From assembly GCA_030055545.1 (NCBI GenBank), contig JASFYK010000002.1:1-31118 (forward strand): DNA of 31,118 nt, given 5' to 3'. The notes below the pieces were generated by a model that saw only the letters and a list, made by a program, of their open reading frames with translations, made no database searches and was not told the DNA's origin. Position 1 is the stretch's first letter, and every line of letters begins with the position of its first letter. The translations under genes were made by a program, and so were the position numbers. This stretch comes from Thermoproteota archaeon (GTDB lineage Archaea; Thermoproteota; Methanomethylicia; Methanomethylicales; Methanomethylicaceae). Below, one piece after another: positions 8,057-15,802 of the stretch.

Positions 8057-8123
8057 AATTCCAAAACGATTCAAATGAGAAAATTAATTCACTAGAAAGG
8101 GTTATAACAAAAAAAGGGCTTTT

Positions 8124-8360
8124 ATGATAAGTGTGGTATTGATGCAGCGCAAGGTTTTCATGGTTGCTTTTCTGCTCTCTCTTTATCTGAACAGCATCGT
8201 CATGTCTGTAGGCTCCAATCCTAACGAGTCTTCTATTGAATCGAATATGTTTATTGAGAATGCATCTGTCTTTGTTTCCGGAGATAACGGCTTTGCCGCG
8301 ACGGCGACCTCCAATTTAGGGGAGTTCTCGATAATCGACGGTCTGGCTGCAGGCACTTAG
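8124..8360 (+). pseudogene. N-terminal fragment of the repeat surface protein, ended by in-frame TAG
   Basis: 78 codons from ATG 8124 (an internal ATG at 8142 starts MQRKVFMVAFLLSLYLN) encode a signal peptide and the start of a carboxypeptidase regulatory-like domain. The reading ends with GLAAGT and TAG at 8358-8360. The same frame continues without interruption as DIEVSAPGYIST and on into the large downstream frame; AGTYDIEVSAPGY would be the normal motif, so the TAG sits where a tyrosine codon (TAT/TAC) is expected. This is best read as the signal-peptide end of one gene spanning 8124-10589, split by a single-base nonsense change, a sequencing error, or a decoded TAG. Without this piece the large downstream part has no export signal. 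Confidence 0.75.
8358..8360 (+). other. In-frame TAG interrupting one open frame
   Basis: This TAG is the only stop between the signal-peptide start and the normal TAA at 10587-10589, and conserved repeat residues continue across it. TAG also ends five other genes in this window, so wholesale reassignment of TAG is unlikely. Confidence 0.75.
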
Positions 8361-8408
8361 GATATAGAGGTCTCAGCGCCCGGGTACATCAGCACTTATC
8401 TCAGCTGT

Positions 8409-10589
8409 GTGGACATACACGCTGGGTACCTAAAGGATCTCGGCACGATCCACCTGAGCCCGTCGGCTAGAATCGAGGGGATAGTCGCGGGGCCGAATGA
8501 CGAGCCTGTATCCAACATATCCTTGCGCCTTGTGGACGAGGCGAGCGGTTCGGTGGTGGCGGTCAGCAGATCTTATGCCTCTGGGGCATTTGCCTTCGAG
8601 TCGAACGTGAGAACTGGCAATTATTCAGTAATCGGGTACATAGATCCTTACTTCCCCACCTCTGGCTTTGGGTATGTGACCGGGTCTGTCGGTGGCATAG
8701 CTGCGACTGTGGGACAAACGACGTCGGGGGTCTTGCTCCGCCTGAACGCATCGGGCATAATCGTTGGCACGGTCAAGGATGAAGGCGGTTCCCCTGTGCC
8801 GGGAGTCACATTGAGAGCGTTCAGCATCGATGGGCAGTCACGGTTTGCTTTCGAAAAGGCTGACAGCCTTGGGCGGTTCAACATATCGACGAATCTCCCC
8901 AGCGGCAGGTACAACCTGACGATTTACGATGTGACTGGATTGATTTTTGATCCAAACTCAGACTCTGTCACGGTGAATTTGACTGCCGGGTCGATGTCGA
9001 CCGTTAACTTTGTTCTCAAGCGATCCGGGATCATCTCAGGCAGAATCGTCTATTCTGACAATTCTCCTGCAGGATCAATACTCGTCTATGCATTCAGCAG
9101 CGACAACAGATACTTCGGTTATGCCTACTCAAATGCAGACGGGAGTTATTCGATAAACACGGGGCTCGGTACCGGTAGCTATACCGTCATCGCCAATAAC
9201 GAATTCTCGAAATCCAAGACTGTGCTTGTAACGGCTGGTCGGGAGACAAAGAATATTGACTTCAAACTCTCTACGGTTGGGGCTGCAAAAGTAATTGTTT
9301 CAGGGAGGGTGGTCGACTCCATGAACAACCCCGTATCTTCAGCGATGGTGTTCTCCCCATCGGACTACACATCGAGCTCGGACGACGGGAGCTATGCAAT
9401 CGAGATTGCCCTGCCCGCCGGCCAGAGTTCCATCACTGTGCCACTGACCGCATCGAAAAAGGGGTACTACGACGGCAAGATTAACGTCACAGTCGTTGCA
9501 GGTCAAGTGGGCGTCGAGGCAGACATAACTCTGGTCGAGATGCCAAAGGGATCGGTTGCTGGCAGAGTTGTCCACGGACCCCCGAAGCAAAACACAAATC
9601 TCACCATAAGATCTGAGTACACAAACGTCATGGTAGGACAAGAATACACCGTTTTCGGTTCGTCCCAGGCTTCAAGCGACGGAACGGTAGTGTATTTTGT
9701 GTCCAGGAATGGTACAGGTTTCGCTTACGCTGGGAACTCATCAATGACTGAGGGCAGGTTCGCATTCAGCCTCGTTGCAGACGCCCCTGGCACGATACAG
9801 ATAAGGGCATACTGGTCAGGCGACAATCAATACAACCCTGTCGAATCAAACACCTTCTCAATCGAGGCGTTCCCTCCCTCCTCGAAGGCACCCGTTGAGA
9901 TAGCGATGTCTTCCACGGCAGCCGATGTCCCCCCTGGATCGAGGATAAAATTGACCGGGATCGCCGCCCCGTTGAAGGACGGAATGTTACGGCTGTACGG
10001 CTCGGTGAACGGATCGGGTTTCAATGAAATCGCAAACCTTACCCTGATCGAGGGCACCTTCTTCCACACAATGGTCCTCAACGAAGGGGGCGTCTATTCG
10101 TTCTACGCTGTCTGGCCTGGCGATGCCAGCCGATTCGCCAACAAATCAGGGACCGTCACAATTACGGTGAGCCCAGGAGTGAAGGTAGCCCCCACAGTTA
10201 CTCTCAATTCGTCGAAGACAAAAGTCACGCTTTCGGAGAATGCGACCTCTGTTCCGGTTGCTATCTATGGCAGAATATACCCGCCGGTCGCCGAGACCCA
10301 GGTTGTAATCACGGTCACCGACCCCACGAATGTGAAGACTAACATGACCGTAAACACAAACGACTCCGAGTTCAGCATACAGCTGAATTTGAACAAGCGC
10401 GGAACCTGGTCTGTAGTAGCTGGCATTGCTGAGGGACCGATATACGCCTCGTCCACCTCTTCACCCTTGACGATCACTGCCGAATACGCTGGGGGTGCCG
10501 ACAATACGATGATCTACATCATCGGGGTTGGGATCGTCATCTTGGCGCTCGCAGCAGTCCTCTTCATCGTGTTCTCCAAGGGTAGATAA
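8409..10589 (+). CDS. Large cell-surface protein of carboxypeptidase regulatory-like/Ig-like repeats (main part)
   Basis: 726 aa from a GTG at 8409 if translated alone, but in the same frame as the fragment at 8124-8360, giving about 820 residues together. It contains a tandem series of carboxypeptidase regulatory-like beta-sandwiches, each with a pattern like ARIEGIVAG, SGIIVGTVKDEGGSPVPG, SGIISGRIVYSDNSPAG and VSGRVVDSMNNPVSSA, at roughly 90-residue intervals up to about residue 400. Two or three Ig-like domains follow. The C-terminus is one membrane helix, MIYIIGVGIVILALAAVLF, with a short basic tail, so it would be an anchored external protein. Many N-glycosylation sequons are present (for example NLTI, NASG). 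The role may be adhesion or cell-wall structure. If the TAG is a true stop, the gene is probably inactive. Confidence 0.8.
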   Translation: MDIHAGYLKDLGTIHLSPSARIEGIVAGPNDEPVSNISLRLVDEASGSVVAVSRSYASGAFAFESNVRTGNYSVIGYIDPYFPTSGFGYVTGSVGGIAATVGQTTSGVLLRLNASGIIVGTVKDEGGSPVPGVTLRAFSIDGQSRFAFEKADSLGRFNISTNLPSGRYNLTIYDVTGLIFDPNSDSVTVNLTAGSMSTVNFVLKRSGIISGRIVYSDNSPAGSILVYAFSSDNRYFGYAYSNADGSYSINTGLGTGSYTVIANNEFSKSKTVLVTAGRETKNIDFKLSTVGAAKVIVSGRVVDSMNNPVSSAMVFSPSDYTSSSDDGSYAIEIALPAGQSSITVPLTASKKGYYDGKINVTVVAGQVGVEADITLVEMPKGSVAGRVVHGPPKQNTNLTIRSEYTNVMVGQEYTVFGSSQASSDGTVVYFVSRNGTGFAYAGNSSMTEGRFAFSLVADAPGTIQIRAYWSGDNQYNPVESNTFSIEAFPPSSKAPVEIAMSSTAADVPPGSRIKLTGIAAPLKDGMLRLYGSVNGSGFNEIANLTLIEGTFFHTMVLNEGGVYSFYAVWPGDASRFANKSGTVTITVSPGVKVAPTVTLNSSKTKVTLSENATSVPVAIYGRIYPPVAETQVVITVTDPTNVKTNMTVNTNDSEFSIQLNLNKRGTWSVVAGIAEGPIYASSTSSPLTITAEYAGGADNTMIYIIGVGIVILALAAVLFIVFSKGR

Positions 10590-10610
10590 ACCCTCCCTTC
10601 CTACCCAATC

Positions 10611-10618
10611 TTTTTAAA
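10611..10618 (+). promoter_or_regulatory. TATA-like box for the FAH-family gene
   Basis: TTTTTAAA lies about 40 nt before the ATG, so a start near 10640 and a leader of about 17 nt would be expected. Confidence 0.4.
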
Positions 10619-10656
10619 GATCCGATCCGATAGACTCTGAAACCGCAGGTGTTATT

Positions 10657-11559
10657 ATGAAATTCGCCACATTTGAGCAAGGCTCAAAACTCTTCCCTGG
10701 CGTCGTGGTCGGAGAATACGTGATCCGCCTGGACTTGTTAGAACCTATCAAGGGTCTAGTAAGCGGGGGCGATCTCTCCCTGCTCTCCTTTATAGAGCTC
10801 GCAGACGAATCGCTCCTCTCGGCTCTAAAGAAGGAGGTCGACTCCCTGTCCGGAATCCAACTGCTCGGGATGGCAGACAGGCGAGAAGCATTCAGGCTTG
10901 ATAAAGTGAGGCTGAGGGCACCGATCACGAGGCCTCCTGCAGTTTTCTGCCTCGGCTTCAACTTCAGGTCGCATGCCCCTGAGCTTAAGAGGCCGGTCCC
11001 TGAAGTGCCAGTTGTCTTCATGAAACCTTCGAGGTCTGTAGTAGGCCCAGACGACGAGATAGTGCTGCCCAAAGCCTCGACGAGGGTCGACTACGAGGTC
11101 GAGCTATGCGTTGTGATGGGGAAGGGCGGGCGCTACATCCCGCGCTCCGAAGCTTACTCCAAGATATTCGGCTACACGGTACTCAACGATATCACTGCAA
11201 GGGACATCCAGCAGAGGGACTTTTCTCTCGCGCGCCCATGGCTTAGGTCAAAGGGCTTTGACACTTTCGCTCCGATTGGGCCCTTCGTTGTTACTGGCGA
11301 TGAAATCGGAGATCCGATGTCTCTTTCCCTCTCATTAAGCGTTAACGGGGAAGTCAGGCAGAGCTCCAGGACGGGCGAGATGCTTTTCGACGTGCCGTCT
11401 GTGGTGGAATACATCTCCTCTTTCACGACACTAGAGCCCGGTGCTCTCATTGCAATGGGGACCCCTGAGAAGATAGGGCAGCTGCACGACGGGGATGTGG
11501 TCGAGGCAACCGTCGAGAGGATAGGCACACTCAGGAACAGGGCAGTGCTGGAGAGGTAA
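10657..11559 (+). CDS. Fumarylacetoacetate hydrolase (FAH) family protein
   Basis: 300 aa. The C-terminal catalytic domain (about 80-298) begins with VFCLGFNFRSHAPE and has the metal-binding acidic residues in VDYEVELCVVMGKGGR near residue 148 and in VLNDITARDIQQRDF near 180. LRSKGFDTFAPIGPFVV and a GTPEKIG loop near 270 take the place of the usual GTPSGVG. The N-terminal 75 residues form the small variable domain seen in 2-hydroxyhepta-2,4-diene-1,7-dioate isomerase and acylpyruvase relatives. The enzyme would cleave or isomerise a C-C bond next to a keto acid with Mg2+ in the cytoplasm; the substrate is not clear. It lies 51 nt upstream of geranylgeranyl reductase, which has its own TATA box, so an operon is not required. 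Confidence 0.88.
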   Translation: MKFATFEQGSKLFPGVVVGEYVIRLDLLEPIKGLVSGGDLSLLSFIELADESLLSALKKEVDSLSGIQLLGMADRREAFRLDKVRLRAPITRPPAVFCLGFNFRSHAPELKRPVPEVPVVFMKPSRSVVGPDDEIVLPKASTRVDYEVELCVVMGKGGRYIPRSEAYSKIFGYTVLNDITARDIQQRDFSLARPWLRSKGFDTFAPIGPFVVTGDEIGDPMSLSLSLSVNGEVRQSSRTGEMLFDVPSVVEYISSFTTLEPGALIAMGTPEKIGQLHDGDVVEATVERIGTLRNRAVLER

Positions 11560-11567
11560 CCATGGAT

Positions 11568-11576
11568 TTTTATATA
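11568..11576 (+). promoter_or_regulatory. TATA box for geranylgeranyl reductase
   Basis: TTTTATATA lies about 40 nt before the ATG, one of the best TATA boxes in the window, and gives a predicted short leader. Confidence 0.5.
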
Positions 11577-11610
11577 GAGGCGGGCTTATCGTTTACGGGG
11601 GCTTACCGAA

Positions 11611-12774
11611 ATGGACTATGATGCCGTGATCGTGGGTGCAGGTCCGGCAGGTCTGATGGCTGCGAGGAAGATCGCTTCCAAGGGGTTTTCGGTTCTGATC
11701 CTTGAGAAGGAGAAAGACCTCGGCACTAGGGCATGCGCCGAGGCTGTCTCGGTCTCTGCCTTCGAGACGGCTGAGATCCCTCCGTCGCCATCCCTCATCT
11801 CCAACACAATAAACGGGGCATATGTCTTCCCACCCGACGAGAATAAAGGGGTCAAGATCTCTGGGGGAGACTACCGTGGGTACATACTCAACAAGCAGCA
11901 GTTCCTGTACGCGTTGGCCAGCCAGGCGGTTTCTGCGGGATCTGACCTCAAGATGCGCTGCGAGGTCAAGGATGTGAAGATGGAAGGGGGAACTGCAAAG
12001 AGCCTGATCTATTCACACAAGGGTGAGGACAAGGAAATCACCTTCAAATACCTCGTGGGTGCGGACGGCGTCGGTTCCAAGGTAGCGAAGTCATGTGGGT
12101 TCGACCTTTCTGGCTTTGAGATAATCCCCACGATCCAGTACGTGATGGTCAATTGTAAGGTTCCAGAGAAAGACATCATCCGCATCTACATGGGCAATGA
12201 AGTTGCCCCGCTTGGGTACGTATGGATATTCGCAAAGAACGAGTATGTTGCAAATGTAGGGATAGGCGTCAGGGGGAAGCCGGCGAAGCCCTACTTGGAC
12301 AGGTTCATCGCATCCCATCAGGATGTGTTCGGAGGGGCGCGGGTTGTGAAAGAGGGGGGCGGCGGCGTACCGGTTGGCGGTCAGATCAGCGAGATCGTTA
12401 AGGGGAATGTCGTCCTCTGTGGGGACTCTGCTGGGCAGGTGATACCGATCACAGGCGGAGGAATTAGGACCAGTATGGGGGCAGGCAGCATCGCCGGTGC
12501 TTGTGTTGCGGAGGCGCTGGAAGCAGGCGACAACGGCGCGCTCAAGAAATACCCTGCAGCGTACGGCGAGTACTGGGGGGCTAGGATCAGCAGGAGCCTC
12601 AAGGTGCTCAGGGCGCTCGAGTCGCTCAGCGACGACGATCTGAACCTCCTCGGTTCGATGATGAGCGGCGACGATATTGTAGATCTGGCGAACGGTCTCG
12701 ACGTGAAGAGGGTCGTAGCAAAGTTCTCCAGGCATCCAATCCTAGCAATGAAGATCGCCTCAAAGATACTCTAA
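11611..12774 (+). CDS. Geranylgeranyl reductase family FAD enzyme
   Basis: 387 aa. The N-terminus has the dinucleotide-binding motif VIVGAGPAGLMAARK (residues 7-21) followed by the acidic strand end LILEKEK. A second FAD motif, YLVGADGVGSKVAK, is near residue 150, and VVLCGDSAGQVIPITGGG near 268 contacts the flavin. GYVWIFAKNEYVANVGIGV near residue 203 corresponds to the YxWxFP substrate region of geranylgeranyl reductases. In archaea the family saturates the isoprenoid chains of membrane lipids; menaquinone or other isoprenoid substrates are alternatives. The usual PxxCGG-type cysteine motif near residue 40 is replaced by RACAEAVS. The protein probably sits at the membrane surface. A T-run follows the stop. 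Confidence 0.85.
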   Translation: MDYDAVIVGAGPAGLMAARKIASKGFSVLILEKEKDLGTRACAEAVSVSAFETAEIPPSPSLISNTINGAYVFPPDENKGVKISGGDYRGYILNKQQFLYALASQAVSAGSDLKMRCEVKDVKMEGGTAKSLIYSHKGEDKEITFKYLVGADGVGSKVAKSCGFDLSGFEIIPTIQYVMVNCKVPEKDIIRIYMGNEVAPLGYVWIFAKNEYVANVGIGVRGKPAKPYLDRFIASHQDVFGGARVVKEGGGGVPVGGQISEIVKGNVVLCGDSAGQVIPITGGGIRTSMGAGSIAGACVAEALEAGDNGALKKYPAAYGEYWGARISRSLKVLRALESLSDDDLNLLGSMMSGDDIVDLANGLDVKRVVAKFSRHPILAMKIASKIL

Positions 12775-12777
12775 AAC

Positions 12778-12783
12778 TTTTTT
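12778..12783 (+). terminator. T-run after geranylgeranyl reductase
   Basis: ACTTTTTTC begins two nucleotides after the stop and precedes the kinase promoter, consistent with separate transcription units. Confidence 0.45.
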
Positions 12784-12794
12784 CTGTTAAACAC

Positions 12795-12802
12795 TTTTTA
12801 TA
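12795..12802 (+). promoter_or_regulatory. TATA box for the histidine kinase gene
   Basis: TTTTTATA at 12795-12802 predicts a start near 12825 and a leader of about 45 nt before the ATG at 12871. Confidence 0.4.
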
Positions 12803-12870
12803 CGCATATGATAGTAGAAAGTCTAATTAATGGATTGTATGCATACTTATGACTGAAGGAATGGGGCCTT

Positions 12871-13995
12871 ATGGGAAGCGAGCGCCTGATCTATCTCACC
12901 GCCGCGACTGCGGCATTCGCTCTTTTGGCTTCCTGGCTCTCGATTTTCCCGCCGGACGCGCAAATCGACTACAATAGCATCTTCATAAAGAGCACGATAC
13001 TCGCGGTGCTGCTCTTGGGCAGCTTTTTCTTGCGCAATACGGGTGCCTACCTGAAGCTCGGGTGGGCGGCTATCGTGTTGGGGTTCCTTGTAGACCTCCT
13101 TAGTGAATTCACGGCTGAGCCCGAGGTCTTAAGCATATTTATGGCCGGCCTGCTAATAGCAGGCGGCTTCATCCTGATCCTCTACGGACTGATGAAGATA
13201 CATAAGAAAATGGACGAGGGGAGTTCGTTGGCAAGGAGCTCGATGGGGCCACTGAAATCTATGGACGGGCGCCTTTCAGAGATGTTCGGGACCGACCAAT
13301 CCAATATTGAAGATGTCAGGCGGCTCGCGACGATGGGACAGGTCGCAGCAATGGTTGGTCATGATCTCAGGAACCCCCTGCAGGCAATTGTTTACTCCGT
13401 TTACGACACTGAGGAGGAGATCAGGGGTCTGCCTGAGGACACGAGAAAATTGCTGGAGGAGCGTGGCTTCATTGCCTTCCTTGAGAAGCTGAAGAAACAA
13501 GTCGCCTGCATGAACAAGATGGTTACCGATCTCCAAGACTATGCCAAGTCTACGAAGCCCGAGTTCTATGCAATAGACCTGCACGGGCTAGTCGAGGAGG
13601 CGCTGAAATCGGTAAGCAGGCCAGAGAATGTTGCGGTAGTAGTGAAGACCGACCCGGCACTCGGTCTGATAAGGGGCGACCCCCAGCTCATCAGGAGGGC
13701 GTTCATAAACCTGATAACTAATGCCTTCCAGGCTATGCCGGAAGGCGGCTCCCTCGAGGTCTCGATCAGCCGGGAAGGGGACTACGCCCAGGTATCCTTC
13801 AGCGATACCGGGGTCGGCATATCCCCTGAGAACATAAAAAAACTCTTCGATCCATTCTTCACCACGAAGGCAAAGGGGATGGGTCTAGGACTAGCCATAT
13901 GCAAAAAGATGATCGAGGCCCACCACGGGTCGATAGACGTGCAGAGCGAATTGGGCAAAGGTACGCGTTTTACCATCAGGATTCCTATTAAATAG
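12871..13995 (+). CDS. Membrane-bound sensor histidine kinase
   Basis: 374 aa. Four hydrophobic helices fill residues 5-110 with short loops, so the sensor probably reads a signal in or at the membrane. A linker follows, then the HisKA helix with the phosphoacceptor in VGHDLRNPLQA (His about 164). The HATPase domain has N-box INLITNAFQAM (about 280), the DTGVGI loop (about 313), FDPFFTTKAKGMGLGLAI and HHGSI near the end. All residues needed for autophosphorylation appear intact. No response regulator gene is adjacent, so it is an orphan kinase here. The next gene, a TPR protein 80 nt downstream on the same strand, is a possible partner. The stop codon is TAG. Confidence 0.88.
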   Translation: MGSERLIYLTAATAAFALLASWLSIFPPDAQIDYNSIFIKSTILAVLLLGSFFLRNTGAYLKLGWAAIVLGFLVDLLSEFTAEPEVLSIFMAGLLIAGGFILILYGLMKIHKKMDEGSSLARSSMGPLKSMDGRLSEMFGTDQSNIEDVRRLATMGQVAAMVGHDLRNPLQAIVYSVYDTEEEIRGLPEDTRKLLEERGFIAFLEKLKKQVACMNKMVTDLQDYAKSTKPEFYAIDLHGLVEEALKSVSRPENVAVVVKTDPALGLIRGDPQLIRRAFINLITNAFQAMPEGGSLEVSISREGDYAQVSFSDTGVGISPENIKKLFDPFFTTKAKGMGLGLAICKKMIEAHHGSIDVQSELGKGTRFTIRIPIK

Positions 13996-14075
13996 CCCGT
14001 CTTTAGCCGAAACAGATGCAATCCTTATTAGCCGATCTTGGGAATAGGATATTTGCCACCTCCTAGGGTGTTCTA

Positions 14076-14498
14076 ATGAGCGCACTAAACGAGATGATCA
14101 CGCGAGGGAGGATCCACCTGGAGCTCGGCAAGAACGAGGACGCGATCGTGTATTTTGATCTTGCATTGGAAATTGATCCTGAGAACGCTTTGGCTTGGGC
14201 GGGCAAGGGAATCGCCTTTGTCAATCTAGGCATGTACGACGAGGCTCTCGAGTGCTTCGACAAGGCGATCTCTCACGACGCTGAACTCGCTTTCGCTTGG
14301 GAGGGGAAGGGGGTCGCCCTTATGAGGAAAGGACTGGTGGAGGAGTCGATCCCTTTTTTAGACATGGCGCTGAAGATAGAACCGCGGTTCGCGAGGGCTG
14401 CACAGAACCTGGCGCTCGCACTCGAGAAATTGGGCAGGAAGGAGGAGAGCGAGAAATACCGCTCCCTAGCCGAGTCGCTCAAGTCCTCCAGGGGCTGA
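14076..14498 (+). CDS. Tetratricopeptide repeat (TPR) protein
   Basis: 140 aa made almost wholly of three to four TPR units of 34 residues. ARIHLELG-like helix pairs begin near residue 8, then AIVYFDLALEIDPENALAWA, EALECFDKAISHDAELAFAW and SIPFLDMALKIEPRFARAAQ follow, with the TPR signature positions (W/L-G/A-Y/F-A-P) in register. It is a soluble protein-binding scaffold with no catalytic part. It follows the orphan histidine kinase by 80 nt and is tail-to-tail with YjbQ, five nucleotides apart. Its partner is not known. Confidence 0.85.
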   Translation: MSALNEMITRGRIHLELGKNEDAIVYFDLALEIDPENALAWAGKGIAFVNLGMYDEALECFDKAISHDAELAFAWEGKGVALMRKGLVEESIPFLDMALKIEPRFARAAQNLALALEKLGRKEESEKYRSLAESLKSSRG

Positions 14499-14503
14499 CT
14501 CAA

Positions 14504-14926
14504 TCACTCACCCATCACTTGGACAACGATCCTCCTGCCTGATCGGGGACCGTCGAACTCAAGGAAGAATATGCTCTGCCACGTGCCTAGGGTCAGCCTA
14601 CCACCAACGACGGGGATCGCAACCGAAGGGCCGAGATAGGTCCCTGCCAAGTGCGCATCGGCGTTGTCGTCTATCCTGTTGTGCGCCCACGCCTTGTTTA
14701 CTGGAAAGTCCTCTGCAGTCTTCCTGAGCACGTCTGATTTGAGCCCTTCTTCGTCCTCATTGACTATTATGGCGCTCGTGGAGTGGGTAGTGAAGACTAC
14801 ACAAAGCCCTGTATTTATCCCGCTCTCAGTAACTGCCCCCTGAACCCCCCTAGTGATATTGATCGCTTCCCTCCTCTTCCCAGTGTCGAGGACCAAGTGT
14901 TTTGTGAATGACTTCAGGTTTGACAC
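14504..14926 (-). CDS. YjbQ family protein (UPF0047)
   Basis: 140 aa from GTG at 14926. The whole length matches the YjbQ/UPF0047 family: INITRGVQGAVTESGINTGL, VVFTTHSTSAIIVNEDE, the conserved HNRIDDNADAHLAGTYLGPS near residues 85-104 and LTLGTWQSIFFLEFDGPR near 118. Histidines and acidic residues in the HST and DAHL stretches form the proposed metal/active site. Some members have weak thiamine-phosphate synthase activity in vitro, but the true role is unsettled. It lies 45 nt behind the creatininase-family gene on the same strand, so the two may be one transcript. Confidence 0.88.
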   Translation of the reverse strand: MSNLKSFTKHLVLDTGKRREAINITRGVQGAVTESGINTGLCVVFTTHSTSAIIVNEDEEGLKSDVLRKTAEDFPVNKAWAHNRIDDNADAHLAGTYLGPSVAIPVVGGRLTLGTWQSIFFLEFDGPRSGRRIVVQVMGE

Positions 14927-14971
14927 CAGAAATAACTAGGGGAAGGTGGCGTAAAAAGTTGAGGCTTCAGC

Positions 14972-15685
14972 TTATAGCTCGAGCATTGTGCGCAGGTCCT
15001 CAATGATCTTGGCAAGGTCCTCAACCACCGCAGAGATCAGCTCTTCACCCTTCTCCTTGGTCGCCTTCTTAGCATCGCCGGTGAGGGCGATCTCATAGAG
15101 CCTCTCGTCTATCCTCTTCGAGTACACCTTCACCTCGGGGTAAGCGACCTCGTGCCTGCCCGCAAGGTATATGTTGACCTTGCCCTCGGCGACTGCCAGC
15201 ATTGCACTCGTCTCGTCCTCACCTGCATGTCCTGGAGAAGAGAATATGTCTTTCTTGCCGGTTCCTAGATCTCTCCACCAATCGAGCACTGCAACAGAGA
15301 GCCCTGTCCTGCTGGCTGCCTGCCTGGCTGCCATCTGTATCGGGGTCGTGTTCCCCCCGTGACCATTCAGGACTACGACGAGCCTGATGCCGTTGCGCCA
15401 CGCCTCTTCGAGGATACATTCGATGTATTTGAAGAGGATCTCAGAATCGATGTCGAAGGTTCCGGGGAAACCACGCATTGCGTGGCAGGATCCGTAAAAT
15501 ATCGTCGGCAGCACGATCACGCCTGTCAACTCCGCAGCCTTGCGCGCAATGTGCTCGGGCAGTTCGCTGTCCGTGCCCAGGGGCAGGTGGTCTCCGTGTC
15601 TCTCTATGCTGCCAACAGGGAGTACCGCGACAGACTTATCCACCTTCTCAAAGTCGAAGCCATTCATGTCCTTCAGGATCATCAT
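14972..15685 (-). CDS. Creatininase family amidohydrolase (ArfB-like candidate)
   Basis: 237 aa; ATG 15685 or ATG 15682, both just after AAGGTG. Creatininase-family metal ligands are all present: SIERHGDHLPLGTDS near residues 26-40, the NGHGGN loop near 108 and GHAGEDETSAML near 152. In archaea the family includes ArfB, the formamide hydrolase of the riboflavin/F420 precursor pathway, as well as creatininase itself and mycofactocin-type proteins. ArfB is the most likely biochemical role for a lone archaeal copy, but sequence alone does not prove it. A minus-strand TATA box lies at 15718-15726. It diverges from the GTPase gene. Confidence 0.83.
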   Translation of the reverse strand: MMILKDMNGFDFEKVDKSVAVLPVGSIERHGDHLPLGTDSELPEHIARKAAELTGVIVLPTIFYGSCHAMRGFPGTFDIDSEILFKYIECILEEAWRNGIRLVVVLNGHGGNTTPIQMAARQAASRTGLSVAVLDWWRDLGTGKKDIFSSPGHAGEDETSAMLAVAEGKVNIYLAGRHEVAYPEVKVYSKRIDERLYEIALTGDAKKATKEKGEELISAVVEDLAKIIEDLRTMLEL

Positions 15686-15717
15686 GGGACACCTTCAGCG
15701 ATAGCTTTGCAGCAGGC

Positions 15718-15726
15718 ATATAAAAA
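15718..15726 (-). promoter_or_regulatory. TATA box for the creatininase-YjbQ unit
   Basis: Read on the minus strand this is TTTTTTATA, about 35 nt before the start codon, with room for a short leader carrying AAGGTG. Confidence 0.45.
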
Positions 15727-15761
15727 AGGCATCGTCCAGAAAAGCATTCTGTCACGCAAGG

Positions 15762-15769
15762 TAATATAT
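15762..15769 (+). promoter_or_regulatory. TATA box for the GTPase gene
   Basis: TAATATAT lies about 34-41 nt before ATG 15803, predicting a leader of only a few nucleotides. Confidence 0.4.
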
Positions 15770-15802
15770 CGGTCGACGCCGGTTATTAATTGAGGACTAC
15801 TT

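Noticed and set aside
12091..12735. 214-codon minus-strand frame inside geranylgeranyl reductase
   Set aside because: It has no domain or start signal, and the opposite strand encodes a complete FAD enzyme across the same bases.
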